A stretch of 41,146 bases of DNA from Thermoplasmata archaeon (GCA_030037735.1 JASHQC010000009.1:1-41146); one strand, 5' to 3'. Positions 22,723 to 30,532 are shown, counted from the stretch's first letter. Program-made: numbers and translations. The notes: generated by a model not told the origin, from the sequence alone.

Positions 22723-23811
22723 TCAGGCGGAGGCGGGCACTTTGGCGGGGGACACGGGGGTTGTCGTGGTGGCCACGATCGCGGTCTGGGCGGCGCGCTG
22801 CACCGTGTGGTTGATGGCGATCTCAGCCAGGTCGCTCGCATAGAAGGCGCTCCGCTCGAGGCTCTCGAGGACGTACGCGAGCCCGACGGCGAGCCGTCCC
22901 CGCTTCTTCGTGAGCTCCTTCAGGATCGATTCCCGCTCCCGCGTCACTCGTTGCGCGGCGTCGAGCACCTCGTTCGCCTTGTCGATGTCCTCGTTGGCGA
23001 GGCTATCAATCGCTCCCGTGAGCCCCTCGGATGCCGAGAGGGCCAGCCGGTCCAGTTCGGCCAGAACGCCCGAAGGGATCGTCTCCTTTCCGAGAAGGGG
23101 AACCGTCTCGGCGATCCGCACCGCGTGGTCCGCGATCCGCTCTAGGACGCGGGACGCGAGAAGGTACGTGGCGCACTCGGGGAGCGTGAGGCCGATGGAA
23201 CTCAGGACCCGGCCGTCGCGCAGGGCGGAGGTGATCTGCTTTCCGATGAACCAGTGCAGCCGGTCGACCTCCCAGTCGCGCTCGATGACATCCCGGGCGA
23301 TCGAGGGGTCGCGGGCGTGGAACGCGGCCATCGCGTCGCTCTGCATCGCGCGGACCATCTGGTACATCCGCCGGATTACCGAGGGAATCGGCAGCGGGTT
23401 GGGCCCGATGACGTCCTGCAGGACCACCCCGTCGGCCGTCTCCTCCAGTATCTCGGGTCCGATCATCCGCTGGGCGAACCCGCGCACCACCTCCCGGGTC
23501 CGGGCGCTCATCCGTCCCTCCGTCCGGATCTCAAGGAGCGGGGCCCCGGCGATGTACTCGGCCACGAGCAGCCGGAACAGATGCTCGGGGTTCATCTCGT
23601 TCGTGACACGCAGTTCCCTCCGAGGGGTCTCCCCGTGAGGCGCCCCCTCTGCCCGGAGCATCAGCGAGCCGTCAGGGGCCCCGTGGAACAGTAGCACATC
23701 GCCGGAGCCGAGACCCCGGCTCACAACCCACGCCTTCGGCAACGACACGATGAACGTGGAACCCCCGGTCTTCTGGATACGCCGCGCCTCTCCCCCGTCT
23801 GCAGTACGCAT
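22723..23811 (-). CDS. PhoU-family regulator with N-terminal AbrB-like domain
   Basis: The 362-residue protein begins with RRIQKTGGSTFIVSLPKAWVVSRGLGSGDVLLFHG, an AbrB/SpoVT-type DNA-binding fold common in archaeal PhoU proteins. Two PhoU three-helix repeats follow (MYQMVRAMQSDAMAAF ... ERDWEVDRLHWFIGKQI and VLERIADHAVRIAETVPLL ... DKANEVLDAAQRV), with the E-x4-D-x4-R pattern that binds metal clusters. Such proteins tune phosphate uptake. No pst transporter genes lie beside it. The ATG at 23811 is 26-36 nt from the TATA box TCTATATAGA, so the mRNA is likely leaderless. Confidence 0.9.
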   Translation of the reverse strand: MRTADGGEARRIQKTGGSTFIVSLPKAWVVSRGLGSGDVLLFHGAPDGSLMLRAEGAPHGETPRRELRVTNEMNPEHLFRLLVAEYIAGAPLLEIRTEGRMSARTREVVRGFAQRMIGPEILEETADGVVLQDVIGPNPLPIPSVIRRMYQMVRAMQSDAMAAFHARDPSIARDVIERDWEVDRLHWFIGKQITSALRDGRVLSSIGLTLPECATYLLASRVLERIADHAVRIAETVPLLGKETIPSGVLAELDRLALSASEGLTGAIDSLANEDIDKANEVLDAAQRVTRERESILKELTKKRGRLAVGLAYVLESLERSAFYASDLAEIAINHTVQRAAQTAIVATTTTPVSPAKVPASA

Positions 23812-23837
23812 AGGTAGGCGGTCCGACCCTCCTTGAG

Positions 23838-23847
23838 TCTATATAGA
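23838..23847 (-). promoter_or_regulatory. palindromic TATA box of the PhoU-family gene
   Basis: TCTATATAGA is a perfect 10-bp palindrome located 27-36 nt upstream of the ATG at 23811 on the minus strand. Being symmetric, it could in principle also fire toward the plus strand. Confidence 0.6.
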
Positions 23848-23938
23848 TGTTGGTTCGTCGCTCGGTTGAAACGGTTTTTAGACGGAAATCGGGAGAGACG
23901 AGACGCATTCGTCCTCGGCGGCAATGAGCGGAGCGCGC

Positions 23939-23948
23939 CTCAAATAGG
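23939..23948 (+). promoter_or_regulatory. TATA box of the SoxAB-type operon
   Basis: CTCAAATAGG lies 30-39 nt before the ATG at 23978. Nearly the same sequence (CTCAAATAGC) occurs at 29486-29495 in front of the candidate small RNA. Confidence 0.5.
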
Positions 23949-23977
23949 CCGGGGTCTCGTCGCCGTCCGTTTCTCTC

Positions 23978-25648
23978 ATGGACTCTCCCCGGCCCATTCC
24001 GTTCACCTTCCGAGGAGGGCCGGAGTCGGCGGAGGGGGGCGAGACTCTCCTTCAGCATCTGGCCCGGAAGGGCCTCCCCACGTTGCAGCGCTCGATCCGG
24101 TACCATCGACCGCGAGCGCCGTTCTGCGGAATCGGACACTGCACGAACTGCTTGGTCCGGGTGAACGGGGAACCGAACGTCCGAGCGTGCCGCTACGCCC
24201 CGCACGAGGGAGATGCGGTCACCACGTCCAATGCATGGCCTTCCCCGTCGCATGACCTGATGGGGGCTGTCGACTTCCTTTTCCCCCGCGGATTGGACAC
24301 GCTCCACGGATTTCGGCGACCGGCGTGGGCCACCCCGTGGATACAGCGGGTCGTCCGCCGCTTGGCTGGGTATGCCCCTGTCGCATCGACGACAGCTCCC
24401 ACACCCTCTGCGGAGTCCGGGCCCATCGACCTCGACGTGCTCGTTGTGGGAGCGGGCCCCGCCGGAAGGCAGGTGAGCCAACGACTCGCCGAAGGGAGTC
24501 AGTCGGTCGGACTCCTCGACCGGGGCCCGATCTCGGCGCCTCCCCCCGGAGTCGCGCTGTTCCCTTCGACGACCGCGGTGTTCCTCCCTCCTCCGCGGTC
24601 GGGCTCCGAGCGTCGGTTCGAGGCCGTCGCCTTGGAGGATCACGACCGGGGCCGCTTGTTCCGAGCCCGAACGGTCGTGGTCGCCTCCGGCGCGTACGAC
24701 GCGTCGTTGCTGTTCACGGGGAACGACCGCCCTGGCATCATGACGGCGGAGGGTGCGCTTTCCATGGCGCCCGGGGACCGCGCGCCGCCCTTCCACCGTG
24801 CGTTGATTGTCGGCGGAGGAGCCCGAGCGGCCGAGATGCTCGACCGGTTCGGCGCTCACGTCGAGGCCATGGCGGCGCCGGGGGCGATCTCGCCGGAGGT
24901 CGTGCGGCGGGCCTCCGACCTTTCCATCGAGCTTTACCCGCGAACCCTACTGTTGTCCGCGCTCGGCAGGGGACGCGTGCGCCGGGCCCGCCTCCTCGCT
25001 CGCGGTGGAGGCCCCGAATTCTCCCTATCGATCGACGCGATCGTACTGGCGCACCGACGACTCCCTCACAACCAGTTGCTCTTCCAGGCGGGCGCACAGA
25101 TGGAATGGAGGGGAACGGCCGGGAGTTACTTCCCGGTCTTAGGCGAGGGAAACCAAACCACCGTCCCCGGACTCTTGGCCGTCGGAGAGGTTGCCGGCTT
25201 TGCCGATGGCGTGGCGGCGGAGGCGAGTGCGCTCGTGGCCGCCGACGCCATTCTTGGTCGGGAGGTTCCCCCCGCCCAGGAGCGGGGCCCCGATGCACCG
25301 AACGAGCTCGAAGGATACTATCGCGAGCTGCTGCGCCGTCCGGACGGCTGGAGCAAGCAGGTCGTCTGTGCCTGTGAGGATGTACTCCTCCGCGAGGTAC
25401 GGGAGTCCGTCGCACGCGGGTATTGCGGTCTCGAAGTGGTCAAACGGTACACCGGCCTGGGAACTGGGCTCTGCCAAGGTCGCTACTGCCTGCCCGACAC
25501 CCTCCTCGTGCTGTCGATCCTCGAGGAACGATCCCCTCCGCAGGTCGGTTACATCCGCCAGCGTCCTCCGGTGATCCCGGCCCCGCTGTCCGCCCTCGCC
25601 GAGCTGCCGGAACCGGCGTCCGAAATTCCCGCCTCGGGGACTCCATGA
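23978..25648 (+). CDS. fused 2Fe-2S/FAD/BFD subunit, SoxA/HcnAB-like
   Basis: The 556-residue protein joins three parts. Residues 1-90 are a Fer2_4-type domain with FCGIGHCTNCLVRVNG and a later RAC (2Fe-2S). Residues about 148-420 are an FAD domain (LDVLVVGAGPAGRQVSQRL; VVVASGAYD; LIVGGGARAAEML; PGLLAVGEVAGFADG). Residues about 460-515 are a BFD-like cluster domain (VVCACEDV ... TGLGTGLCQGRYC). It matches alpha subunits of sarcosine oxidase, opine/hydroxyproline dehydrogenases and HCN synthase (HcnA+HcnB fused), but lacks the C-terminal aminomethyltransferase domain of true sarcosine oxidase. The first FAD domain is shorter than usual. It overlaps the next gene by 4 nt (ATGA). Confidence 0.85.
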   Translation: MDSPRPIPFTFRGGPESAEGGETLLQHLARKGLPTLQRSIRYHRPRAPFCGIGHCTNCLVRVNGEPNVRACRYAPHEGDAVTTSNAWPSPSHDLMGAVDFLFPRGLDTLHGFRRPAWATPWIQRVVRRLAGYAPVASTTAPTPSAESGPIDLDVLVVGAGPAGRQVSQRLAEGSQSVGLLDRGPISAPPPGVALFPSTTAVFLPPPRSGSERRFEAVALEDHDRGRLFRARTVVVASGAYDASLLFTGNDRPGIMTAEGALSMAPGDRAPPFHRALIVGGGARAAEMLDRFGAHVEAMAAPGAISPEVVRRASDLSIELYPRTLLLSALGRGRVRRARLLARGGGPEFSLSIDAIVLAHRRLPHNQLLFQAGAQMEWRGTAGSYFPVLGEGNQTTVPGLLAVGEVAGFADGVAAEASALVAADAILGREVPPAQERGPDAPNELEGYYRELLRRPDGWSKQVVCACEDVLLREVRESVARGYCGLEVVKRYTGLGTGLCQGRYCLPDTLLVLSILEERSPPQVGYIRQRPPVIPAPLSALAELPEPASEIPASGTP

Positions 25649-26811
25649 TTCAAGCCTCCGGGCCACCGGACCGGATCGCCATTGTCGGGGCCGGAATCAT
25701 GGGCTTGTTCACGGCGCACCACTTGGCCCGTGCCGGTGCTGGACCGATCACGGTCGTCGACCGCGGCTGGCTCTCGAACGGTGCGTCGGGGAGAAACGGC
25801 GGCGGGGTGCGGCAGCAGTGGGAGACTCGAGCGACGGTGCGCCTCGCCCGGGAATCGGTGGAAACCTACCGCCGATTTGGCCGGGAGTTCGGATACAACA
25901 TCTGGTTCCGCCAGGGAGGGTACCTGTTCCTCGCAGAAACGGAGACCGAGCAGCGTCACCTCGCCCAGGTCGTGTCCGTCGTCCAGTCCGAGGGACTGGA
26001 CGGGCGATTGGTCAAGCCGGAGGAGGTTCCCCGGTATGCCCCTGGCTTGGTTACGAGCGGGTTGCTCGGAGGCAGTTACCTGAGGTCCGACGGCACTCTC
26101 TATCCGTTCCCCGCGCTGTGGGCTCTCAAGGAGGCGATCATCCAACAAGGGGTGGACCTCCGGCTGGGTACAGACGTGACCGGTGTCCGTGTCGACGCCG
26201 GACGGGTTACCGGCCTGGACACTTCCGCCGGCGTGCTGCCGGCGACGATCGTCGTCAATGCCGCGGGCGGCTGGTCCCGGGAGCTCTCGGCCCGGGCGGG
26301 GCTCTCGGTGCCCAACCAAGCGACCCGACACGAGATCCTCGCCACGGAGCCGGTCAAGCCATTCTTGGACCCGATGGTCACTCGTCTCCGGGACGGCCTG
26401 TACTTCAGCCAGACGATGCGGGGAGAGATCGTCGGCGGGCTCTCGCTGGCGCATCCGCCCGGGACTCAGGCCGGCATGCTGAGCTCCCCCGCGTTCCTCC
26501 GGGCGATGGCCCGCGCGCTCGTGGGCATCCTTCCCTCCCTGCGACATCTCGGCGTGCTGCGCGCCTGGTCGGGTTTCTATGACGACACGCCCGACGGCCT
26601 TCCCGTGATCGGTGAGGATCCCCGGCTGCGGGGATTCGTCCACGCGAACGGATTCGGCGGCCACGGGTTCATGCTCGCGCCGGCCGCGTCCCGCCGCGTG
26701 GCCCAGGCGGTACTTCAGGAGAAAACCGACCTCGACCCCGGCCTGTTCTCGGTCGACCGGTTCCTCACACCGGGCACGGGCCGGCCGGTCGAGGGCCTTC
26801 AGCTCGGCTGA
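25645..26811 (+). CDS. DAO-family FAD oxidoreductase, SoxB/HcnC/PDH-beta-like
   Basis: The 388-residue protein is the catalytic partner of the preceding subunit. It has the N-terminal FAD motif IAIVGAGIMGLFTAHHL, the SNGASGRNGGGVRQQW loop typical of SoxB/HcnC-type enzymes, and the C-terminal FYDDTPDGLPVIGED and GFVHANGFGGHGFMLAPA, where the second FAD contact lies. These enzymes oxidise secondary amino acids (sarcosine, proline, hydroxyproline, opines) or glycine, with electrons leaving through the 2Fe-2S/FAD subunit rather than to oxygen. The substrate cannot be fixed from sequence; an archaeal dye-linked L-proline or hydroxyproline dehydrogenase is a fair guess. The start overlaps the upstream stop. 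Confidence 0.88.
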   Translation: MIQASGPPDRIAIVGAGIMGLFTAHHLARAGAGPITVVDRGWLSNGASGRNGGGVRQQWETRATVRLARESVETYRRFGREFGYNIWFRQGGYLFLAETETEQRHLAQVVSVVQSEGLDGRLVKPEEVPRYAPGLVTSGLLGGSYLRSDGTLYPFPALWALKEAIIQQGVDLRLGTDVTGVRVDAGRVTGLDTSAGVLPATIVVNAAGGWSRELSARAGLSVPNQATRHEILATEPVKPFLDPMVTRLRDGLYFSQTMRGEIVGGLSLAHPPGTQAGMLSSPAFLRAMARALVGILPSLRHLGVLRAWSGFYDDTPDGLPVIGEDPRLRGFVHANGFGGHGFMLAPAASRRVAQAVLQEKTDLDPGLFSVDRFLTPGTGRPVEGLQLG

Positions 26812-26866
26812 CGGCCCAAATCAACGATATCTCCCTTAGCGCCTCCCGAGCGACGGAGGCTACCTC

Positions 26867-28207
26867 GTGCCGGACACGCCCGCCTTCGAACCGCGGGCTC
26901 CGTTCGAGAGGGCCTTCCGGGCAGGGATCGAAGGTGCCGATGCCTACCGTGCGGTCCGAGCCGGCCTCCGGCTGCACGACGACATCCTTCGCATCGGGAA
27001 CCGGTTCGTGGCGGTCGACCGGTTCCGGGAGATCGCCTTCGTCGCACTCGGGAATGCCGCGGGAGCCATGGCGCTCGCGGCACAGCAGATGCTCGGCGAC
27101 CGGCTCACGCAGGGACTCATGGCCAGCGCCGTCCCGGCCCCCGACGCGCTGCAGTTCCAGAGCGTGATGGTGCCCGATCCGTGGCCCGGGTCGTCGCAAG
27201 GAGCCGCGGCCCTCGCCAGCGTCTTGGAACTTTCCGGCGATCTCAAGGCGCAGGACTTGCTTCTATTGCTCCTCTCACCGGGCGCTCTCTCGGTCACGGC
27301 CGGCCCTCCGTCCGGGTGGGACGCCAACGCATGGCGGGACTTGCTGCAAAGGGTGACCGTTCGTTCCGGGCCTATCGACGCGGTACGCGTGGCCCGGGTG
27401 CTTGGCACTGGGGGCGTCGGAGGCCGCTTGGGAGCGGTGGCGAACGAGCCCCTCGCCGTGACGTTGGTGATCGACCGGGGAGAGGGGCCGGAATGGGTCG
27501 GGGGCGGCCCCACCGTCCCGCTGGGCCTGGAGGAACCCACTGCAGTGAGGACTCTTCTCTCCGGCACCGTCGATGTCGATGCCGCTCGATCCCCAACTCC
27601 GCGCATGGGGCGGAACGTGCACCGACCCGTGGTCGTGACAGGCCCCGCCGACGCGGTAGAGGCCTCGGGCAATCTGCTCGCCGGACAAGGCTGGATCAGC
27701 CGGATGGTCTCTCTCCACTTACCAGGCTCGCCCGATGAGGTGGCGGCGCGGTTCGTCGAGGGGATGGAGACCATCCGGCGCGACCAGGTTGCCGAGCCTC
27801 GCCGGCTGTCTACGGACGCCGAGGAGCGCGCGTCCGAGACCGGGCGCCTGTACCTTCCGGTCCCGTCGACGGCGACCCCCGTGGCTCAGTCCCGGCCCGA
27901 ATCGCGAGGGCTCGCCGTGTTCGCGAGCGCCACGTTCAACACCGTCGAGGGAGGAGAAGGGTCCGACGAGGTCCGGGCTTTCCTCCGCGCGGCCGCCCGG
28001 CAATCGACGCGACGCGAGGCCTTCATCGGAGCGCTGCGCACCGCGGGCGAGATCTCCGGCCGCGGTGGTGTCGCCGGTAACTGGCTCGGTCGCCGGGTCG
28101 GGGCGGACGCGTCGAGCGAGCCGGCGGTTGAAACGTTCTCCGTCCGGGCCGGCTTCACGGATGTGGGGACTCTGCTGGTCGGTTTCGTTCCGTGGGCGGC
28201 GCGCTAG
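26867..28207 (+). CDS. glycerate 2-kinase-like protein (GckA/MOFRL family) lacking key motifs
   Basis: The 446-residue protein follows the outline of the GckA/TtuD glycerate kinase family: an N-terminal RAFRAGIEGADAYRAVRAGL, then ALGNAAGAMALAAQQMLGDRLTQGL, VPDPWPGSSQGAAALASVL, DLLLLLLSPGALSV and GGGPTVPLGLEEP. The signature elements are changed: GAGKAxxAM becomes GNAAGAM (the lysine is N63), LLSGGGSAL becomes LLSPGALSV, and the KGGxLA stretch reads GVGGRLGA. The C-terminal MOFRL motif with GTDGxDGPT is not visible. It is probably catalytically dead or altered. The start is a GTG with a TATA-like GATATCTC about 38 nt upstream. Its stop overlaps the stop of the convergent SHOCT-like gene through CTAG. 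Confidence 0.6.
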   Translation: MPDTPAFEPRAPFERAFRAGIEGADAYRAVRAGLRLHDDILRIGNRFVAVDRFREIAFVALGNAAGAMALAAQQMLGDRLTQGLMASAVPAPDALQFQSVMVPDPWPGSSQGAAALASVLELSGDLKAQDLLLLLLSPGALSVTAGPPSGWDANAWRDLLQRVTVRSGPIDAVRVARVLGTGGVGGRLGAVANEPLAVTLVIDRGEGPEWVGGGPTVPLGLEEPTAVRTLLSGTVDVDAARSPTPRMGRNVHRPVVVTGPADAVEASGNLLAGQGWISRMVSLHLPGSPDEVAARFVEGMETIRRDQVAEPRRLSTDAEERASETGRLYLPVPSTATPVAQSRPESRGLAVFASATFNTVEGGEGSDEVRAFLRAAARQSTRREAFIGALRTAGEISGRGGVAGNWLGRRVGADASSEPAVETFSVRAGFTDVGTLLVGFVPWAAR

Positions 28208-28791
28208 GCCGTCGGGGTGGTGCCGGGCGCCCCGACTTCCGCCGCAGCGAAGTGCCGTTTGAGCGCCATGTACTCCTCGAACGAGATCTGGCGACGCGCG
28301 CGTACAGCTCCGGCCTGCCGCAACGACGTGATCTGATACGTCCGAAGCAACTCTTCCACTGGTCGGCCTCCCATCCGTGGGGGTACGGGGGGTGATCCGG
28401 TCGGTCCCTTCGGAGGCTCGACCTCGGGGGGATGTTCCGATACTCGCGCTCTCAGCGTCGCGTACTCCCTATCCGTGAGCTCCCCGTCGGCATGGAGGAG
28501 CTCCACCAGTTCCATCTGACGGGGTCGATAGGTCTCCAGCAACTCCTCCAGGGCGCGCTCCGGCCGGGGTACCGGAACGGGGCCTCTACCGACTCCGGCG
28601 GCCTCGGAGGCGCGGGCCAACCGGTCGGCAAGATCCCGGAGCGAACGCGCGAGTTCGGCGTCGTCCAAATCGGCCTCGCCCGCCTCCGGCTCGAACCGGG
28701 CCGTGAGGCGGGCCCGCCGGGGCGCGCCATCCGCGGCAGCGGGCAGCTCCTGCTCCACCGTGAGCTCGTACTCCCTCCGGCGTGGCGCCAT
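28204..28791 (-). CDS. hypothetical protein with two SHOCT-like motifs
   Basis: The 195-residue protein has a beta-like N-terminus (EYELTVEQELPAA ... RARLTARFEPEAGE), a helical middle, and two short helical motifs: ELLHADGELTDREYATLRARV and RRQISFEEYMALKRHF. These match the SHOCT pattern (x-G-x-[IL]-T/S-x-E-E/Y-[FY]-x-x-[LK]), a small oligomerisation-like domain usually found at C-termini. No membrane segment is visible. The frame continues upstream, but the ATG at 28791 is preferred, with a TATA-like GTACTTTT (minus strand, about 28824-28831) some 35 nt before. It is divergent from the HxlR gene, so the two may be co-regulated. Confidence 0.6.
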   Translation of the reverse strand: MAPRRREYELTVEQELPAAADGAPRRARLTARFEPEAGEADLDDAELARSLRDLADRLARASEAAGVGRGPVPVPRPERALEELLETYRPRQMELVELLHADGELTDREYATLRARVSEHPPEVEPPKGPTGSPPVPPRMGGRPVEELLRTYQITSLRQAGAVRARRQISFEEYMALKRHFAAAEVGAPGTTPTA

Positions 28792-28910
28792 CGAGGAACC
28801 GGAGAGCTTCGGGGAGAAAAGTACTCCCACCGCGCCACGCGGCCAGTGGACGGTGCACCGAAGGGGCCGACCCCACGCAAGGGATTCGGCTGCCGTTTGG
28901 TATATCTGCG

Positions 28911-28931
28911 TTACTCGATAGAGATGAGTAA
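28911..28931. promoter_or_regulatory. inverted-repeat operator candidate upstream of the HxlR gene
   Basis: TTACTC (28911-28916) and GAGTAA (28926-28931) form a perfect 6-bp inverted repeat with a 9-nt spacer, directly abutting the TATA box of the HxlR gene and lying between it and the divergent SHOCT-like gene. Spacing and position fit a dimeric winged-helix regulator acting on its own promoter. Confidence 0.5.
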
Positions 28932-28932
28932 G

Positions 28933-28940
28933 TATATATT
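28933..28940 (+). promoter_or_regulatory. TATA box of the HxlR gene
   Basis: TATATATT lies 30-37 nt before the ATG at 28970. It is one of the strongest TATA elements in the window. Confidence 0.65.
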
Positions 28941-28969
28941 CCGCCACCTGCTGATGGCCCCCGGTGCAT

Positions 28970-29437
28970 ATGGTACCAGCCAGCGCGCGCACGCACCCCG
29001 GAGACGGTCACACGGGTAAGGAGGCCTACACGCCCGAGGGACGGGCACTCTGCCCCGTCATGGCGGCCATCTCGATCATCGGCACCGAGTGGCGGCTCGC
29101 CATCGCGCATCGACTGCTGGACGGTCCGCAACGGTTCAGTGAGCTCCTTAGATCCAACTCCCGGTTGAATGCCAAAACCCTCAGCGCGACGCTGAAGTAT
29201 CTCGAGCACGCGGGCGTCGTGCAGCGCACGGTCGTCAGCACCCGGCCCTTCAGCGTCGTGTACTCGCTGACCGAGATGGGACTCAGTCTCGCGCCCGCCA
29301 TCCGAGAGCTCCGCGCGTGGGGGGAACGGTGGGTGTTGCCCCGCATGAAGGGAAAGGCGTCGGCCGCCGCTTCGGTGTCGCCTGCTCCGGCCGTTCCACC
29401 GGCGCTGACCACACCGTCCGCGGGCCGACGTCGCTAG
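28970..29437 (+). CDS. HxlR-family winged-helix regulator
   Basis: The 155-residue protein has the HxlR core: CPVMAAISIIGTEWRLAIAHRLLDGPQRFSELLR, SRLNAKTLSATLKYLEHAGVVQRTV, PFSVVYSLTEMGLSLAPAIRELRAWGERW. The conserved cysteine near the start of the domain (ALCPVM) is the redox- or aldehyde-reactive residue of some members. The C-terminal 30 residues are Ala/Pro-rich. The ATG at 28970 is preferred over a GTG two codons earlier, given the TATA box. The inverted repeat just upstream suggests autoregulation and possibly control of the divergent SHOCT-like gene. Confidence 0.9.
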   Translation: MVPASARTHPGDGHTGKEAYTPEGRALCPVMAAISIIGTEWRLAIAHRLLDGPQRFSELLRSNSRLNAKTLSATLKYLEHAGVVQRTVVSTRPFSVVYSLTEMGLSLAPAIRELRAWGERWVLPRMKGKASAAASVSPAPAVPPALTTPSAGRRR

Positions 29438-29485
29438 CAAAAACGCCCTTTCGGGGAGGGTGTTTCAGCCCCCCTCCCTCGGCCC

Positions 29486-29495
29486 CTCAAATAGC
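29486..29495 (+). promoter_or_regulatory. TATA-like element before the candidate small RNA
   Basis: CTCAAATAGC matches the element in front of the SoxAB-type operon in nine of ten positions. A transcript starting 25 nt downstream would begin near 29517 and run into the hairpin that follows. Confidence 0.4.
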
Positions 29496-29516
29496 CGGGG
29501 CCGGATGGTTCCTGCA

Positions 29517-29605
29517 CACCACCCCGAAGGTCCCGCCCTACATCGCAAAGGAGAGACGGCACCGCGTCTCTCGCGTGCGGGGGGACCTTCACCCTGCTTT
29601 TTCCC
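29517..29605 (+). ncRNA. candidate small structured RNA
   Basis: A nested hairpin spans 29526-29590. GAAGGTCCC (29526-29534) pairs with GGGACCTTC (29582-29590); inside, CGCA (29544-29547) pairs with TGCG (29576-29579); the tip is GAGAGACG (29551-29558) with CGTCTCTC (29565-29572) around a 6-nt loop. TTTTT (29600-29604) follows within 15 nt, as in archaeal terminators, and a TATA-like element lies about 25 nt before the presumed start. It does not match tRNA, SRP, RNase P or 5S RNA that I know. The alternative is a strong terminator or processing hairpin in the HxlR mRNA, whose stop is 88 nt upstream of the hairpin. Confidence 0.4.
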
Positions 29606-30178
29606 CAGAGATTCTTCGTCAGCGGGCATCCTTCACGTTTCATGGACGCCCCAAGCGAGGTAACCTCCCTCGGGGATTCCTTCCCGTTCGTCATGTACGG
29701 TATCGAGCCACACCCCTGCATCGACCCCGCTTCGTTTCGCCGAGTTGGAACGTTGCTCCGTCGCGTGCTCCCTGGCCTCGCTACCCGAGAGTTGAGCGCC
29801 GTTCGACGACCCTGGGTTCCGGGGAGTACTTCCCCATGGGCCCCCGTCGTCGCCCGCGCACGAACGCTGCGCCACTAGCGTCCGGTTCGATGTCCGGGGT
29901 GGACTCGACAGCCGGAAGGTGAGGAGCCGACCGGCTACCGGGATCGGGCGCCGGTAGAACTTCCCCGCCCGAGGACGAAGCGGCGCACCCTTTCCCGGTC
30001 GCTTGCGACCGGACCCGGCCACGAGGGATGCGGTAGCGGTCCCGCTGCCGCCGCGGATCTCCCTCGGCGCCGGACCCGCCGTTCGGGGGCCGTCCGCCCC
30101 TGGCGGCCTCGCCGGACCCGCCGTCTGCCTCCCTTCTCCGGTGGGTCCGCCCGGCGGAGGGAGGTCTCAGGGGAAACC
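29606..30178. other. non-coding stretch with several inverted repeats upstream of the ATPase operon
   Basis: No gene is supported here. A plus-strand frame from 29642 (78 codons) and Arg-rich minus-strand frames are open but carry no domain. Palindromic elements cluster near the right half: CTACCGG (29935-29941) with CCGGTAG (29951-29957), and CCGGTCGC-TT-GCGACCGG (29995-30012), a perfect 8-bp inverted repeat. They could be operators of the downstream unit, or stems of an untranslated leader. Confidence 0.4.
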
Positions 30179-30532
30179 ATGGAACCTTCCGAAGCCCTCT
30201 CAACGTCATCGAGACAACCCGTTCCCGCCGAACCACTTCGTTGGCTCGACGAGACGACCCTCGCCTTTCCCGGGGACCTGGACACCGATTCCCGGGTCGA
30301 GTACGTAGGTCGGGTCCGGGTGCCGATCGCCGGACCGTACCGCCCGTGGGCCCGGTTGTACCGTCTCCCGGACCTCCGGCGCGTGTGGGTCGTCCGGCTC
30401 TGGGACCGGCAATGCGCCGTGCGACGGATGACATCGACAGCAATCTTGCTCGAGTTCGCCCGGCTGAACCGGTTTCCCGCGCTGGCGGCCAGGGTCCGGT
30501 GGTTGGATCGACTCGGCCGGAGCGACCGGTGA
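30179..30532 (+). CDS. 117-aa unknown, coupled to the HerA-like ATPase
   Basis: I do not recognise this family. After a disordered 20-residue start the protein reads LRWLDETTLAFPGDLDTDSRVEYVGRVRVPIAG, then ARLYRLPDLRRVWVVRLWD, then a basic helical end (ILLEFARLNRFPALAARVRWLDRL). It is basic, with no membrane helix or signal peptide. The ATG at 30179 has GGAGGT about 15 nt upstream. The stop TGA overlaps the GTG of the ATPase gene (GTGA), so the two proteins are made together and probably act together, for example as an adaptor or DNA-binding partner. That function is inference from coupling only. Confidence 0.65.
   Translation: MEPSEALSTSSRQPVPAEPLRWLDETTLAFPGDLDTDSRVEYVGRVRVPIAGPYRPWARLYRLPDLRRVWVVRLWDRQCAVRRMTSTAILLEFARLNRFPALAARVRWLDRLGRSDR

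Noticed and set aside
29642-29878. A 78-codon plus-strand frame after the candidate small RNA
   Set aside because: It has moderate codon bias only, no promoter element at a fitting distance, no ribosome-binding site and no recognisable sequence.
29606-30178. Possible RNase P RNA or SRP RNA in the long non-coding stretch
   Set aside because: The universal RNase P segments (GAGGAAAGUCC-type and ACAGAA-type) and the SRP domain IV motif are absent on both strands. The SRP RNA was instead found at the right edge.
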